From Cephalotus follicularis (lineage: Eukaryota > Streptophyta > Magnoliopsida > Oxalidales > Cephalotaceae): a stretch of 64,000 nt of DNA. The notes under the pieces were generated by a model, which worked only from the letters and a program-made list of their open reading frames with translations, was not told where the DNA came from and searched no databases. Made by a program: the position numbers and the translations under genes. Location: positions 3,420-67,419 of the forward strand of contig BDDD01002942.1 in NCBI GenBank assembly GCA_001972305.1, given 5' to 3'. Positions 45,239 to 56,487 of this stretch are shown here, in pieces (the first letter of the stretch is position 1; each line of letters starts with the position of its first letter).

Positions 45239-46050
45239 TTGAGTAATGGAATATTGTAATAATGGATTAATGTATTGATTGCATCAGTTCATGCTCCGTT
45301 TTATGGGCAATTAATGATGAAGTTACTGTATTGATGTTAAATGTTGGTAACATGTAGTATGAGATACATGTTACGTAATTAATTCGGCTTATGTTTATGC
45401 GTTCACAATGATTATGTATGAACTGGAAAGTTTTAAATTTTTCGTAATTTTATATAAGCTGAATATATGTTTATTGCCATGATCTCCGGGTCGATTATGA
45501 GAACGAAGTGTGACATTTTATGTCCTATACAATTTTCATGTTTTGACCTTACTCAAATTTTTACTTTATATTTATGTTACAATAGCTTTTATATAAACCG
45601 TTTCACTAACTTCTGCATGTTGACAATGTATTTTCAAACGCTCACTAAGAACTCATGTCCCAATAGAATTTTATGAACCACATATGTTTGGAAAGATCAT
45701 TGAAGCCTATACAACTTTCATATTTTGAGTTTCTTGAAAGTTTTAACTTTCGTACATGTCATAATGGCCTCTTTCAAGAACTGTCACTTAAAATACTGTA
45801 CGCAGAAGTATGTATGAACATGCATCTTAAAATAATCACTGGAACTTCAATATTTATCCAAAAATTATGATCCACATATGGTTGAAAATATTTTTGAACC
45901 CCATATAACTTTTATGTTTTTGCCTCCTATTATACGTAATAAAAGCTTCTTTATAAACTATTCCTTAGATTTCTGCATGCAATGCATGCACCTTAATGCT
46001 TTCATTGTGATTTCGTAATTTACCAATTCCATTTAAGCCTTATCATTCTG

Positions 46051-46467
46051 TGATCATAAGAGTTTCTACTTTAATTTTATATAATTTGTGCTATTGTCCG
46101 ATATCATAAATTAGAGCTTTCTGTTTGCTTGGTTTATACAAACGCTTGATACGAATATTGTGTATCTTAGCCTCTTAATTTCGCTCGGAAATGTGAAACA
46201 CTTCGCATGTGAAATGTGCATTTTTATTGAACAATTCTGACTGATTAAAATATGAACAATGAGAAACTAAAATGGTGTGTGATAGAGATTATCCTAATTC
46301 ATTCATGAAATCCACAATAAGTATAAAGTCCTTGCGCCACCTAGTAAGCTTACGAGCTGCTCGATAAATGGGAAATATGAAATGTGAATGGGTTATTGAA
46401 AACCCCTTTGTCATCCATATGTTATATTGACCTTCCATATACGATTGAAATTCCATATATGATAAAT
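46051..46467. other. Unclassified AT-rich sequence
   Basis: No gene, repeat or mobile-element terminus was recognised in this stretch. Confidence 0.4.
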
Positions 46468-49345
46468 TGTCACACCCCGTTTCCATTCAACAACATTTAA
46501 GTGGTAAAAGCAATCAACAACATTATCCAGCTCATGCAATTTCATGAATAAATGAAAAACTTGCGGAAGCATTAAGTAAAAGCTGAATTTAAACGTGTAT
46601 CACACATCCCATACTACATGATACTAAAGTGTTTATTACAAAACCCAACATCATCGTCGATTGCCCTCAAACGGAGCGTGATATAAAACATCATCCATTA
46701 ACGATACAAAACAAGTAGACCAAAAGTACGGTGGACAACCACCATTTAATACATAACCAGTTCAACCATAACCAAAAGATTATAGTTCCAAATAAGGACA
46801 TTATTACAACTCGTTCCCGATCCATGTTGGTCCATGCCCAAACCACTGCATCAATCTGAAAAGTAAGGGGTTAGCCTTTGTCCTCGCTCGGCTAAGCAGT
46901 AAAGTCATAAATACAAGTTGGGAATTTAAGGTAATGCATGTCATGTAATGTATGCATTCGTGGATGTAGTACATAGTATCTCATAATAATACATATATAT
47001 ATGTGTATATACATGTATAACTACCAATAGAGCAAACATGCCAAATGGCTACAATGCAACAATCCAATATGCAGACAAGCTACAAAGACATCGTCAACAC
47101 CCGACCCAAACGTTGTACTCATCACTCCTGTCCCGACTCCCGGACAACATGGAGCAGGCCACAAACAATGTTACCAGCGCGCAACTAAGTAACCAATCCG
47201 CTGTGGGTAACTCTGGCCAACTCCTGGCACCTAGAGAGAAACCCGCCATTAGCCGTCCATGGAAACCCCCACCACGCGACTAACAGCACAAGTGAAGCAC
47301 AATCCAATTCAAGTCATTTATAAATATAAATACTCGAAAACATATATATTTGGCAATATATAAAACAATCCGTTTTTCAAGTAAAATGTGTATCATAAAA
47401 TACTTGTAACAACATATTTATTCAAAATATGTAACAAACCTTTTAAGCGGCATGTTTATTCAAACATGCATCAATCCCATTTTTAAAACTACATTTCGTT
47501 TGAACATAGCCTTTTATACAAAATAATGATTTGCAATAAATCATGTATGCAACTCCCTAAAAATGGTAATTCATTTTTAAAGCAAGTAACAATCCAATTC
47601 AACCAACAATCCACAATTCAGATTCAATGCAATGCAATCATATGCTAAAACGTGCCTAAAGTCATATCTAGAGTTGTTTCAGAGTTAACGGGTCTGATTC
47701 GGGTCAATTTATCCAAACCAGGGGCATAAACATCGACGCTTATCCACTGGGCGTTGATGTTTCGCACATTCAAACCCAGGCGTAGCAAAACCAAAGGCAT
47801 CGACGCTTTTCCAAAGGCGTCGACGTTTTTCTGATACCAGGAGATATCACTTCAGCAATCTCGATTTCAGGGGGAAGTCCAACCACCAACTTGCATGAAA
47901 TCCCAGAAATCTTTCTTACAAGTGTAGTTCACACTACAGAATATCCATGCACAAAGCCAGTTTATCAAACTATCAATGATTATGAAATCCACAAATGATC
48001 ATTGCATGCAAACCACAACCAATTTCCCGTTCTGCAATTGTTCATGCAAGGCATCGACGCTAGCCACAGGCGTTGACGCTAACCACAGCTGTCGACGCTT
48101 TTACAGCTCAGTAGCGCCATCATCGTTATTTTAACACAGAACCAGGGGCAACAATCCATTGTCACACCAATCCGGTTCAATTTATCTTTTTGATTAAACA
48201 GGCATGTTGCTTTGCCTATCACAGCAGGCATAGTAGCAATTCAACAATCCCAATTCATCCAAAAATAGCAACAATTCATGCATAATTTAAATGACATGAA
48301 CATAACTTTAACACAAAATTTGGAGGTACAAGATTACTACAATCCACTACCTTCTTGTTCCAAGTTAGGAACTAGAATGTCCACCTCTTTAAGTCCTAGA
48401 ACTGGCCACAGTAGCTCCAACCTTTGTCCAGCAACTGCAAGCCTTCAACTCCAAGCTCCAAGGTTCAACAATGGTGGAAACTCTCTCTCTTTCTCTCACT
48501 GTTTTCTTTGTTTCTTACTGTGCTACTTCCTTTCTTTTCTTTGAAGTGTCGTGGGCGAGAGAGAGGTGAAGAAGGTGTTTTGATGCTGATAACATTTCTT
48601 CCCCCTTCTTCCCAAATCGTTTGCATCCCTACTGCTGCCTTTCTCTTCCTCCCACCATTTGTTCTTTCTGTTTCTTTTCAGTTTGCAGGTCACATGTGCA
48701 TAGGGCACTACCCACCCTTGCATGCCACAGGTGATGTTTGTTTCTCAGCACTTGTCTCAGCTCTAAAGTCAGACAATGCCACACTCCCTCTAACCATCAA
48801 TTGCATGCACACATGTCCCTCTCCTCTTTGCACTTGTTGCATGTTCACACATGTGTCACCCTTACCCTCACAACTTCAGTCATGCAGGTTAGGGAGATAT
48901 ATGCATGCTCAACACGTCCCATTTCATGCCTCAAGGCGCCTGTAAAGTGATCCCCTTTTTTCCCCTTGCATGTTTCCTGTCAGCAGAATAACGTGCCCAT
49001 TATTCAACTTTAAGCGTAGACGTTTACATGAAGGTGTCGACGCTTATAGCATTTTACCTCAAAGGCGTTGACGTCATAGGTAGGCTTCAACGTGCATGTG
49101 CATGGGCCTACGTGTGCCCTTTGTTCCATAGGCGTCGACGCTTTTGCCCCAATACTGTGCCGTTTTGCCTCCAAATGTACCTTTTAACATTTCTTTAACT
49201 TTCTAGCATTTTCCTATTCTAACATTTAGCATTTAAAATTTGGAAAACGTCATCAAAGTCAAAAATTCCAACATCCTCATTAATTCCCAATTAAAATTAC
49301 ATTTCAAATCCAAATATTATGATAACGAAAATCCCGGTCGTTACA
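46468..49345 (-). mobile_element. 3' LTR of a truncated Tekay-like element (Tekay-2)
   Basis: On the minus strand it begins at 49345 with TGTAACGACCGGG, directly after the polypurine AAGGAGGGGTGGA (49346-49358), and ends at 46468 with ACGGGGTGTGACA. The length is 2878 bases. It is physically joined to chromodomain pol at 49405, so it shows that this LTR type belongs to Tekay-like elements. Clusters lie at 49010-49145 and at 47728-47835 and 48052-48100. A block near 47205-47245 (GCCAACTCCTGGCACC) is shared with family S. Several ORFs of up to 173 codons at 48278-48950 have no domain. Confidence 0.9.
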
Positions 49346-49358
49346 TCCACCCCTCCTT
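49346..49358 (-). other. Polypurine tract of Tekay-2
   Basis: On the minus strand AAGGAGGGGTGGA directly precedes the LTR start, as required for plus-strand priming. Confidence 0.75.
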
Positions 49359-49404
49359 CAAGAAATTTCGTCCTCGAAATTAACACAACCCTAAAATAGA
49401 TGAG

Positions 49405-50818
49405 GGTAACGATCTCAGATATCATCCTCACGTTCCCAAGTAGCCTCATCGGGACGGTGAAACTGCCACTGAACCTTTACCATGGAAATGGTTTGGTTCC
49501 TCAAGGTCTGCGTCTTCCAATCTAGAATCCGTATCTGTAACTCCTTGCAAGAAAGGTCATCTCGCACAGGAACCAAATCACAATCCAAGACATGTGTTGG
49601 GTCTCGGATATATCTCCTCAGCATAGACACATGGAAGACATCATGCATGTTTGACAGTGCGGGAGGTAAAGCAAGCTGATAGGCCACCTCCCAAACTCTC
49701 TCTAAAATCTCAAAAGGACCGACATAGCGCGGAGCTAACTTGCCCTTCTTCCCAAACCTTTGCACGCCCTTCCATGGTGAAACCTTCAAGAACACATGAT
49801 CACCAACATCGAATGTTAACGGCCTCCTCTTCACAATGTCGACATAGCTCTTCTGTCAACTCTGAGCCACAAGTAGCTTCTTTTTGATAACCCGAACTTT
49901 CTCAGTAGTCTCTTCAACCAAATCTGATCCCAGCAACGGTCTCTTACCCACCTCGTCCCAACAGATGGGTGATCTACACTTCGTCCCATACAGTGTCTCG
50001 TATGGGGCCATACCAATACTCGAGTGATAGCTGTTGTTGTATGAAAACTCTATCAAAGGAATATGGTCCTCCCAAGTGCCTACAAAATTGATCACACAAG
50101 CCTGGAGCATATCCTCCAAGGTCTGGATGGTACGCTCTGGCTATCCATCTGTCTGCGGGTGAAAGGCAGTGCTCAAGTTCAGCTTCATCCCAAAAGCTGT
50201 CTGAAACCTCTTCCAAAAGTTGGAAGTGAAGATAGAATCCCGATCACACACGATGCTCACCGGCACACCATGTATCCTCACAATCTCCTTAACAAATAAT
50301 CGAGCCAACTTGCTCGCCGAACCCGTGATATGAGTGGGTAGGAAATGAGCTGACTTCGTGAGTCTATCCATGATTACCCATACTGCATTGTGATGATGCC
50401 TAGTCAATGGGAATCTTGAAACAAAATCCATAGTTATGTGTTCCCATTTCCTCTCTGCCACTGGCAATGACTGCAATAATCCCGCTGGTCTTTGGTGCTC
50501 GGCTTTGACTCTCTGGCAAGTCAAACACTTCGCAACATACTCGGTGATCTCTCGCTTCATACCAGGCCACCAGTAATGCCTCTTCATGCCCTGGTACATT
50601 TCTGTGCTACCAGGGTGAATGTCGTACTGAGATCTGTGAGCCCCGTAAAGCAATTCACTCTTTAACCAGTTATCATTCGGAAGACATACCCGTCCCCGGA
50701 ATCTCAAAACACCATCGTCATGCACCCGAAAATCAGACTCTGAATCCAGATTCTCTCGAATCTGCTGCAACTCAGGATCATGTGATTGTGCATTATTCAG
50801 ATGATCTAGAAGCGTTGG
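49405..50818 (-). pseudogene. Tekay-2 integrase and chromodomain
   Basis: The zinc-binding domain is intact (AHRSQYDIHPGS, then CLTCQRVKAEH). The core has Asp in VIMDRLTKSAHF, Asp in CDRDSIFTS and Glu in PERTIQTLED, so the catalytic triad is present. A TAG at 50141-50143 lies just before the Glu and a TGA at 49856-49858 follows AQS. The C-terminal part (49834-49415) has VGDHVFLKVSPWKG, KLAPRYVGPFEILERV and the chromodomain end TISMVKVQWQFH, DEATWEREDDI. All parts are in one frame, so only nonsense changes block it. Confidence 0.9.
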
Positions 50819-51785
50819 CTACGCTCGTATGTTAGCCACAAAGACTCCCGATGACTGATTAAATGGAGACCACTCCGGGAAATCTTCCAACATCTTCCAT
50901 TGTGACACCATCATACTGGCAATCATGGCTTTGTGACTCAAGGCATCAGCGACCACATTCGCTTTCCCTGGATGGTACTGAACACTGCAGTCGAAATCGT
51001 TAAAGAACTCCACCCACCTTCGTTGCCTCATGTTCAGTGTATCCTGACAGAATAAGTACCTCAAGCTTTTATGATCGGTGAAAATCTCAAACTGCGCACC
51101 ATACAGGTAGTGTCTCCATTTATGGAGAGCAAAAATAATTGCTGGTAGTTCAAGATCTTTCGTTGGGTAGTTTTCTTCATAAGGGTTTAGCTTCCGTGAA
51201 GAATAAGCGATCACTCTACCTCACTGCATCAGTACACAGCCCAACCTCTTACCCGAAGCATCCCTCATTACCATAAGGTAATGCCAAGACAGGAGCAGTA
51301 ACCAACCGGTCCTTCAGTTGACAGAAACTAGCTTCGCAATCTTCGTCCCAAAGAAATAAGGTCTTCTTTTGGATCAATCTAGACAAAGGCACTACTATCC
51401 TCAAAAAGTTCAGGATGAACCTCCAATAATACCCTGCCAATCCAAGGAAACTATGCACCTCCGTCACATTGTTTGGTTGTGGCCAGTCCCACACAACTTC
51501 AGTCTTCGACGGATCCACCGTCATGCCTTCTCCAGATACGATGTGACCAAGAAAGATCACATGATCAAGCCAGAACTCACACTTGCTGAACTTGGCGTAC
51601 AATCGATGCTCTTTGACGGTCTGTAGTACTACTCTCAAGTGGTACGCATGCTCCTCCTCGCTCCTCGAATACACCAGTATGTCATCAATGAACACCACAA
51701 CAAACTGGTCTAGGTATGATCGGAATACGTCATTCATCAATGACATGAATGCTGCTGGTGTGTTGGTAACACCAAACGACACCAT
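50819..51785 (-). pseudogene. Tekay-2 reverse transcriptase (3' part) and RNase H
   Basis: RT opens at [17 protein letters not shown], in the middle of the palm, and keeps [15 protein letters not shown] and [11 protein letters not shown]. Near 51265-51270 a small deletion joins PYGNEG to the DASG of RNase H, removing the residues before that Asp and changing frame. RNase H continues at 51214 ([39 protein letters not shown]). Everything upstream (gag, protease, RT fingers, 5' LTR) is absent beyond 51785. Confidence 0.88.
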
Positions 51786-51899
51786 TAGAGATAATGAATG
51801 CGTATTTGTGGTGATACTACAATTCTTATAGTAATCTTTTGAGGTTTAATGAAGATAATAAAGTGGAGTACATGAGACTAGTTTTTGAGGGTGGAGTTT

Positions 51900-53735
51900 G
51901 GGGATAATTGTATACAATTAATGGCTAGGTGAAAATTGTTCTTAGGAGTAGAGAGTTGTGACACAGCTTATAAATCTTGTTTGGTGAATATTGAGGGGCG
52001 AGAGTCGCTAGTTGATTTAGCAATTTTGGTGGTTGATGTCATACTAGGAATGGATTGGCTTGTGACATGTCATGATGTTTTGGATTATCTCAAGAAGAAG
52101 ATCCATTTCAAGATTCTTAGAGAAGTAGAATGTAAATATCAAAGTATGAGAAGTAGAGATAATTCGTACTTTATCTTTTCTATTCATGACAAACGACTTT
52201 TACATAAGGGCCGTGAAGGTTATTTAGCTCAATAGTATAAACCTTAAGGAGAGAATAGTCACTGAGGTAATACCTATTGTCTGAGAATTCAATGATGTGT
52301 TCCTTGAGGACCTACTGGAATCCCCCCTGATTGCGAAGTTGAGTTTACTATTGACATAATTCCTAAAACTTCTTTGATTTTCAAGAATCCTTAAGGAGTG
52401 GTACCAACGGGACTTAAGGAATTAAAGGAACAGCTGCAGAAACTTATGAACAAGGAATTCATTCATCCAAACGTATCACCTTGGGGAGCCCTAGTTTCTT
52501 TCAAAAGAAGGATGGATCACTGAGACTGTGAACCGATGCCTTGTTCGACCAACTACATGGAGCAAAGTATTTTTGAAAGATCGACAGTTCATGGAAGATT
52601 TTTCTTCAATTACGAATCTATTAACGAAACTAACACGGAAGAATGTCAAGTTTGTTTGGTATGAACAATATGAGTGAAGTTTCCAAGAACTTAAAAGGCT
52701 ACTAGTGGAGGCACTGGTTTTAGCACTACCATCCGGATCGGGAGAATTCATCATAAATAGTGACACATCTGGAAAGGGACTTGGGTATGTTTTGATGCAA
52801 CACGACAAGTTGACTACTTATGCAACAGGAACAGCTTAAGGCCCATGAGAAAAATTATCCTACGCACAATCTAGATTTGGTGAAACAGTGTGACAACCCG
52901 AAGTTGGTGAAAATTTTGAAGCAAGTAAAGGGCAGGCTGGTAGAATTCAATGAGCATGAATGGAGTACTTCACTGATCTCGAGATTATGTGTTCTTTCAA
53001 ATCAAGAATTTAAGAGAGAATTGCTGACTTTATCATGAGATACCTCGCATGTCAGCGAGTCAAGGCTGAACATCAACGGCCAGCTGGAACATTGCAACCT
53101 TTGTCAATACAAAAATTGAAGTAGGACCGTATATCGATGGACTTCGCCATGAGACTTGTAAGAACCTCCAAGAGATTGATGCCATGTGGGTGATCGTCGA
53201 TCGATTAACCAAGAAGACACACTTCTTACAGATTAGGGAAGATTACTCCTTGGACCAACTAACCGCGTCGACCGTTTGTGAGATAATCCGGCTGCACGAC
53301 ATACCAAAATCCACTATTTTGAATTGAGATTCACGTTTTATGTCTCAATTCTGGAAGAGTTTATAGAAATCTATGGGGATAAGACTAAACTTTAGTTCAA
53401 CTTCCCATCCATAGACTAACGGCGAGTCGGAACGGACCATACAAGTACTAGAAGACATGCTACGATCATGTACATGGACTTTCGAAGAAGCTTGGATAAA
53501 TACGTTCCCCTAATTGAGTTTGCGCACAACAGTTTTCAAAAAGTATATGGATGGATCCATTCGAGGCATTGCATGGAAGAAAGTGCCAAACTCCCATTAT
53601 TTGGGATGAGGTTGAAGAGGGAAAGGTACTTAGACCAAACCCAGTGCAAGAAACCACCGACAAGGTGAAACTAATTAGGGAATGTCTAGTTAATTCCCAA
53701 AGCAGACAAAAGAGATAGGTAGACAGTGGGCATCT
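51900..53735 (+). pseudogene. Old, heavily decayed gypsy pol
   Basis: Fragments appear in normal order with many stops, frameshifts and gaps. Protease: VDVILGMDWL (near 52050). RT entry: GLKELKEQLQKLMNKEFIHP and WGALV (52400-52500). RNase H: GLGYVLMQHDKL and AHEKNYPTHNLDL (52780-52880). Integrase zinc region: CQRVKAEHQRPAGTLQ (near 53050). Integrase core: VIVDRLTKKTHFL (near 53200) and ESERTIQVLEDM (near 53430). The RT catalytic core and the middle of RNase H are missing. It faces head to head with Tekay-2 and is far more decayed, so probably older. Confidence 0.82.
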
Positions 53736-55297
53736 ATTGGTTTATTGTCAATCTAAACATAAAATTAACAGTTAATCATGCATACACAAACCAGAAAATG
53801 CAGCAGAAAAATAACACACAAGATGACATCAAACATGCAAAGGATTGACCCTAAACCAATTCTAAGATCTCTAACCTATGCTTGCCTTGATCTCTAGCCT
53901 AAACCAACACTTGGAGTAGCATAAAAGGAGGAATAGAATCACTCACATGGGCAACAAGGATGACTCCTTCTCTTGACACGGAGTGATGCATGGCCTTTTA
54001 GTATTCCATACCAAGCATGATCTCCAACCCCATCCAAGAGAGTGGCTAACTTTGACCTTCTCCTCTCCACCATTTAAGTTCATCCATGAAGGCCATTGTA
54101 AGAGGAAGAAGAGCTCTCTTTTTCCCATAGGGAAAAACATAGAACAGATAAAATAAGTTGTTGTTATGTGTGGTCAAAACCAAAGTGCCTTTTATATTAA
54201 CCCTTAGTAACTTAATATCGGGGCAATTTCCGGTAAGTCTAACTTACCAAATTTTCGTATTTAATCAAGACTTCACTTAATTATACGAATTACCCTTCAA
54301 TTAAGATTCTCATAAAAATGATTTTGTTACAAAACTTATAGTGTAATACCCCGTACCTATTTTTAGAGGATTTTATCTTAAGGCCTTGTTTGGAATGGAA
54401 AAGACTTAAGTGGGATTATGGTAAGTTGTTTAAATATGTGGACATGGTTAGTTTGGGGATATTATATTGTTTTAATGGCTAGCTTCTTGAGGAAGCTTGT
54501 TGTTCCCAATGTTGCATTGGGATAAGTTGTGGCAGTTGGTAAGTGGGCTAGCAGAGCCTTCTTGGTAAGTGGAGTTCGGCTAGAGAAGTGAGAAGTGAGA
54601 GAAAGAGCCGGTTTCTTCTTCTTCTTTCCCTTCTTCTATGAGCGTTTTGGTTGCTCTCTTTGCCTTTGAGCTGTGAAGGTGAGCTCTCCTCTTCCCTGGT
54701 TTGTGTTGTGTGGTGGCACATTGCACGGGGATCGAGGAGGAGGATGATAGCCTGGTTTGGCTGGTTGTGTTTTCTGTTCATGTATGTGTTATGTCTTCTT
54801 GATCTGATATGTGTTAGTTTGCAGACGAGGAACCTGTTGCTGTGACTGAGCATCTTGGGGTTGGTCGATGGTAGCTTGAGGCGATTTATGAGTGGGACAT
54901 TCTCTTCCTTCTTTTACTTGATATCTTGTTTGCCTGTTGGTATCCTCTGTTTTAAGATTTTCTATGGGACTTGGATCCCTGTTACCCTTGTTCATGTTGT
55001 TATACTGTTCTTGGTAGAGCTTGAGAGCTCGGATGGTTCTTGGTTCCTCTGTTATATGGGATGCACTGTGATGTGCGGATGCAATGCACTGGGATGTGCG
55101 GATGGGATGCATGGGTTCGGTCGGCGGTAAACGGTACGTCCGAGAACCAACTCTCCTTAGTATTCTCATTGTCTATGATGGGATGCTTTGGGGAACTGCC
55201 CCCGGGTTCCATACCTGGATCTGCAGTGTACTATTATCTATGATGGTATGCTGCGTTGAGTGCAGGGGAGTGCTCCATTCCTTTCCAGTTGGCCGGG

Positions 55298-55500
55298 GTT
55301 AGCGGGCAAGGTCCGGATAGATACTAGCGGACAAGGTCCGGATAGATTCTAGCTAGAAAGGCCCGGATAGGTGGTGTGTGATTATGTGTTTGGCCTGGTA
55401 TGGCGGCAGACCACGGATACTGTGGGGGATAGCAGGCGAGGCCCGGATAGATACTAGCGGACGAGGTCCAGATAGATTTTAGCAGGCGAGGCCTGGATAG
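55298..55500. repeat. Minisatellite, unit about 25 bp
   Basis: Repeated units of the form TAGCGGACAAGGTCCGGATAGAT occur three times at 55298-55368 and three times at 55428-55500, separated by a GGCCTGGTATGGCGG stretch that also recurs at 55515 and 55545. Confidence 0.8.
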
Positions 55501-56406
55501 AAGTATGTGTTTTGCCTGGTATGGCGGCTGATGTGTATGTTTTGCCTGCTATGGCGGTTGACCACGGGATATTGTGGTGTTGTTCCTCTTCTCTTATTTA
55601 TCTTGGGCACTATTGTTTTACTTGTGATGTTATCATTTGTTGGAATCCTCTACTTATTGATATTTAACTCTCTTTTCCTTTGGTAGACTCTGAGGAGTGG
55701 AGCCTTGTGATATTGCTGAGTTTGTGTTTCTTTGTTTATCCCCTGACTTGTTCTGTGTTTCGCAGTGGGGGTTGTTTATATATATTTCTTTTCCTTGTGC
55801 ATCCAGTGGTTGTGGATGCTATGGAGAATGCTTGTTCTTGCTCACTAGTCATTTGGACTAATCCCCACCCAGTTGTTTTACAGAGGAAGCTGCGGTGGCT
55901 GCTAGGGCAGTCCCTTGGGTTGATAAGGCAGTCTTCGGAGGATAAACAGAGCTGCCGGCTTCATGGGCTCGTTCTTGCATGCATTCATGGGGGCATATGG
56001 GTTTTTATTCTTTTGTTGTATGGTCCCCGGCCTGGGGAGGATATGTTATTCTTTTGTATGGGTCCCGGCTGGTGATCAGGGGATGATGTTTTTGTGAACA
56101 GATATATTATATTTTGGAATGATAATATGATGTGTTTTTGAGAGGAATTGTTGTGTTTAATGATGTGATTTTCGTGTTTTTATTTGAAACGTTATGTTAC
56201 GTTCTTCTGTTGTTTATCGAGAAGGTTACCCAAGGTCGGGCAGGACGGGGGATCTCCCTGGGGTGGGGGTCAACCTGCAGGGCTCATGTCCTGACCGCGG
56301 GGTTAGTGTTGGGATGGTTTATGTTGTGGTCTGGCTTATGTCGTCGGGCTCTGTCCGAGGAGAACATGTTGTCGGACGAGACGTCTGAGGAGAACGTGTT
56401 GTTCGA

Positions 56407-56487
56407 GGAGGACATGCCTGGGGATGGCATGCCCAGGGAGGTCATGCTCGGGGTGGACATGCCCGGGGAGGTCATGCCCGGGGAGGA
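56407..56487. repeat. Minisatellite, unit about 16-18 bp, used as an insertion site
   Basis: Five units of the type GAGGTCATGCCCGGG end at the left GAGGA duplication (56483-56487). The array resumes at 61571 after the nested element. Confidence 0.8.

Larger units (their letters stand above)
42666..45515 (+). mobile_element. Solo LTR, Tekay-like, related to the 46468 LTR
   Basis: The 2850-base element starts TGTAACACCCAG and ends GAAGTGTGACA. Flanks TTGTA (42661-42665) and TTTTA (45516-45520) match at four of five bases. It aligns in reverse with 46468-49345, including the block TCTAAGGTATGG (43491) and GGATTCGGCTAACCC near 44950. Two palindrome clusters lie at 42827-42960 and 43727-44118, on either side of a TATA box. 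It contains a TA microsatellite and a 194-bp tandem duplication. No coding domain was found. Confidence 0.87.
42445..46050. repeat. Degenerate tandem repeat, unit about 180-194 bp, split by an LTR
   Basis: Units start at 42445, 42638, 45673 and 45867, each opening ATGA-(A/T)-CC-like and containing ATATAACTTT-CATGTTTTGAG, a CTTTATATAAACT block and CTGCATG. The second unit is interrupted by the LTR at 42666-45515. Removing that restores a unit of about 180 bases. Confidence 0.7.

Noticed and set aside
48424..48945. 173-codon plus-strand ORF
   Set aside because: It lies in the noncoding 3' LTR of Tekay-2; the composition looks like a translated pyrimidine-rich tract and there is no conserved motif.
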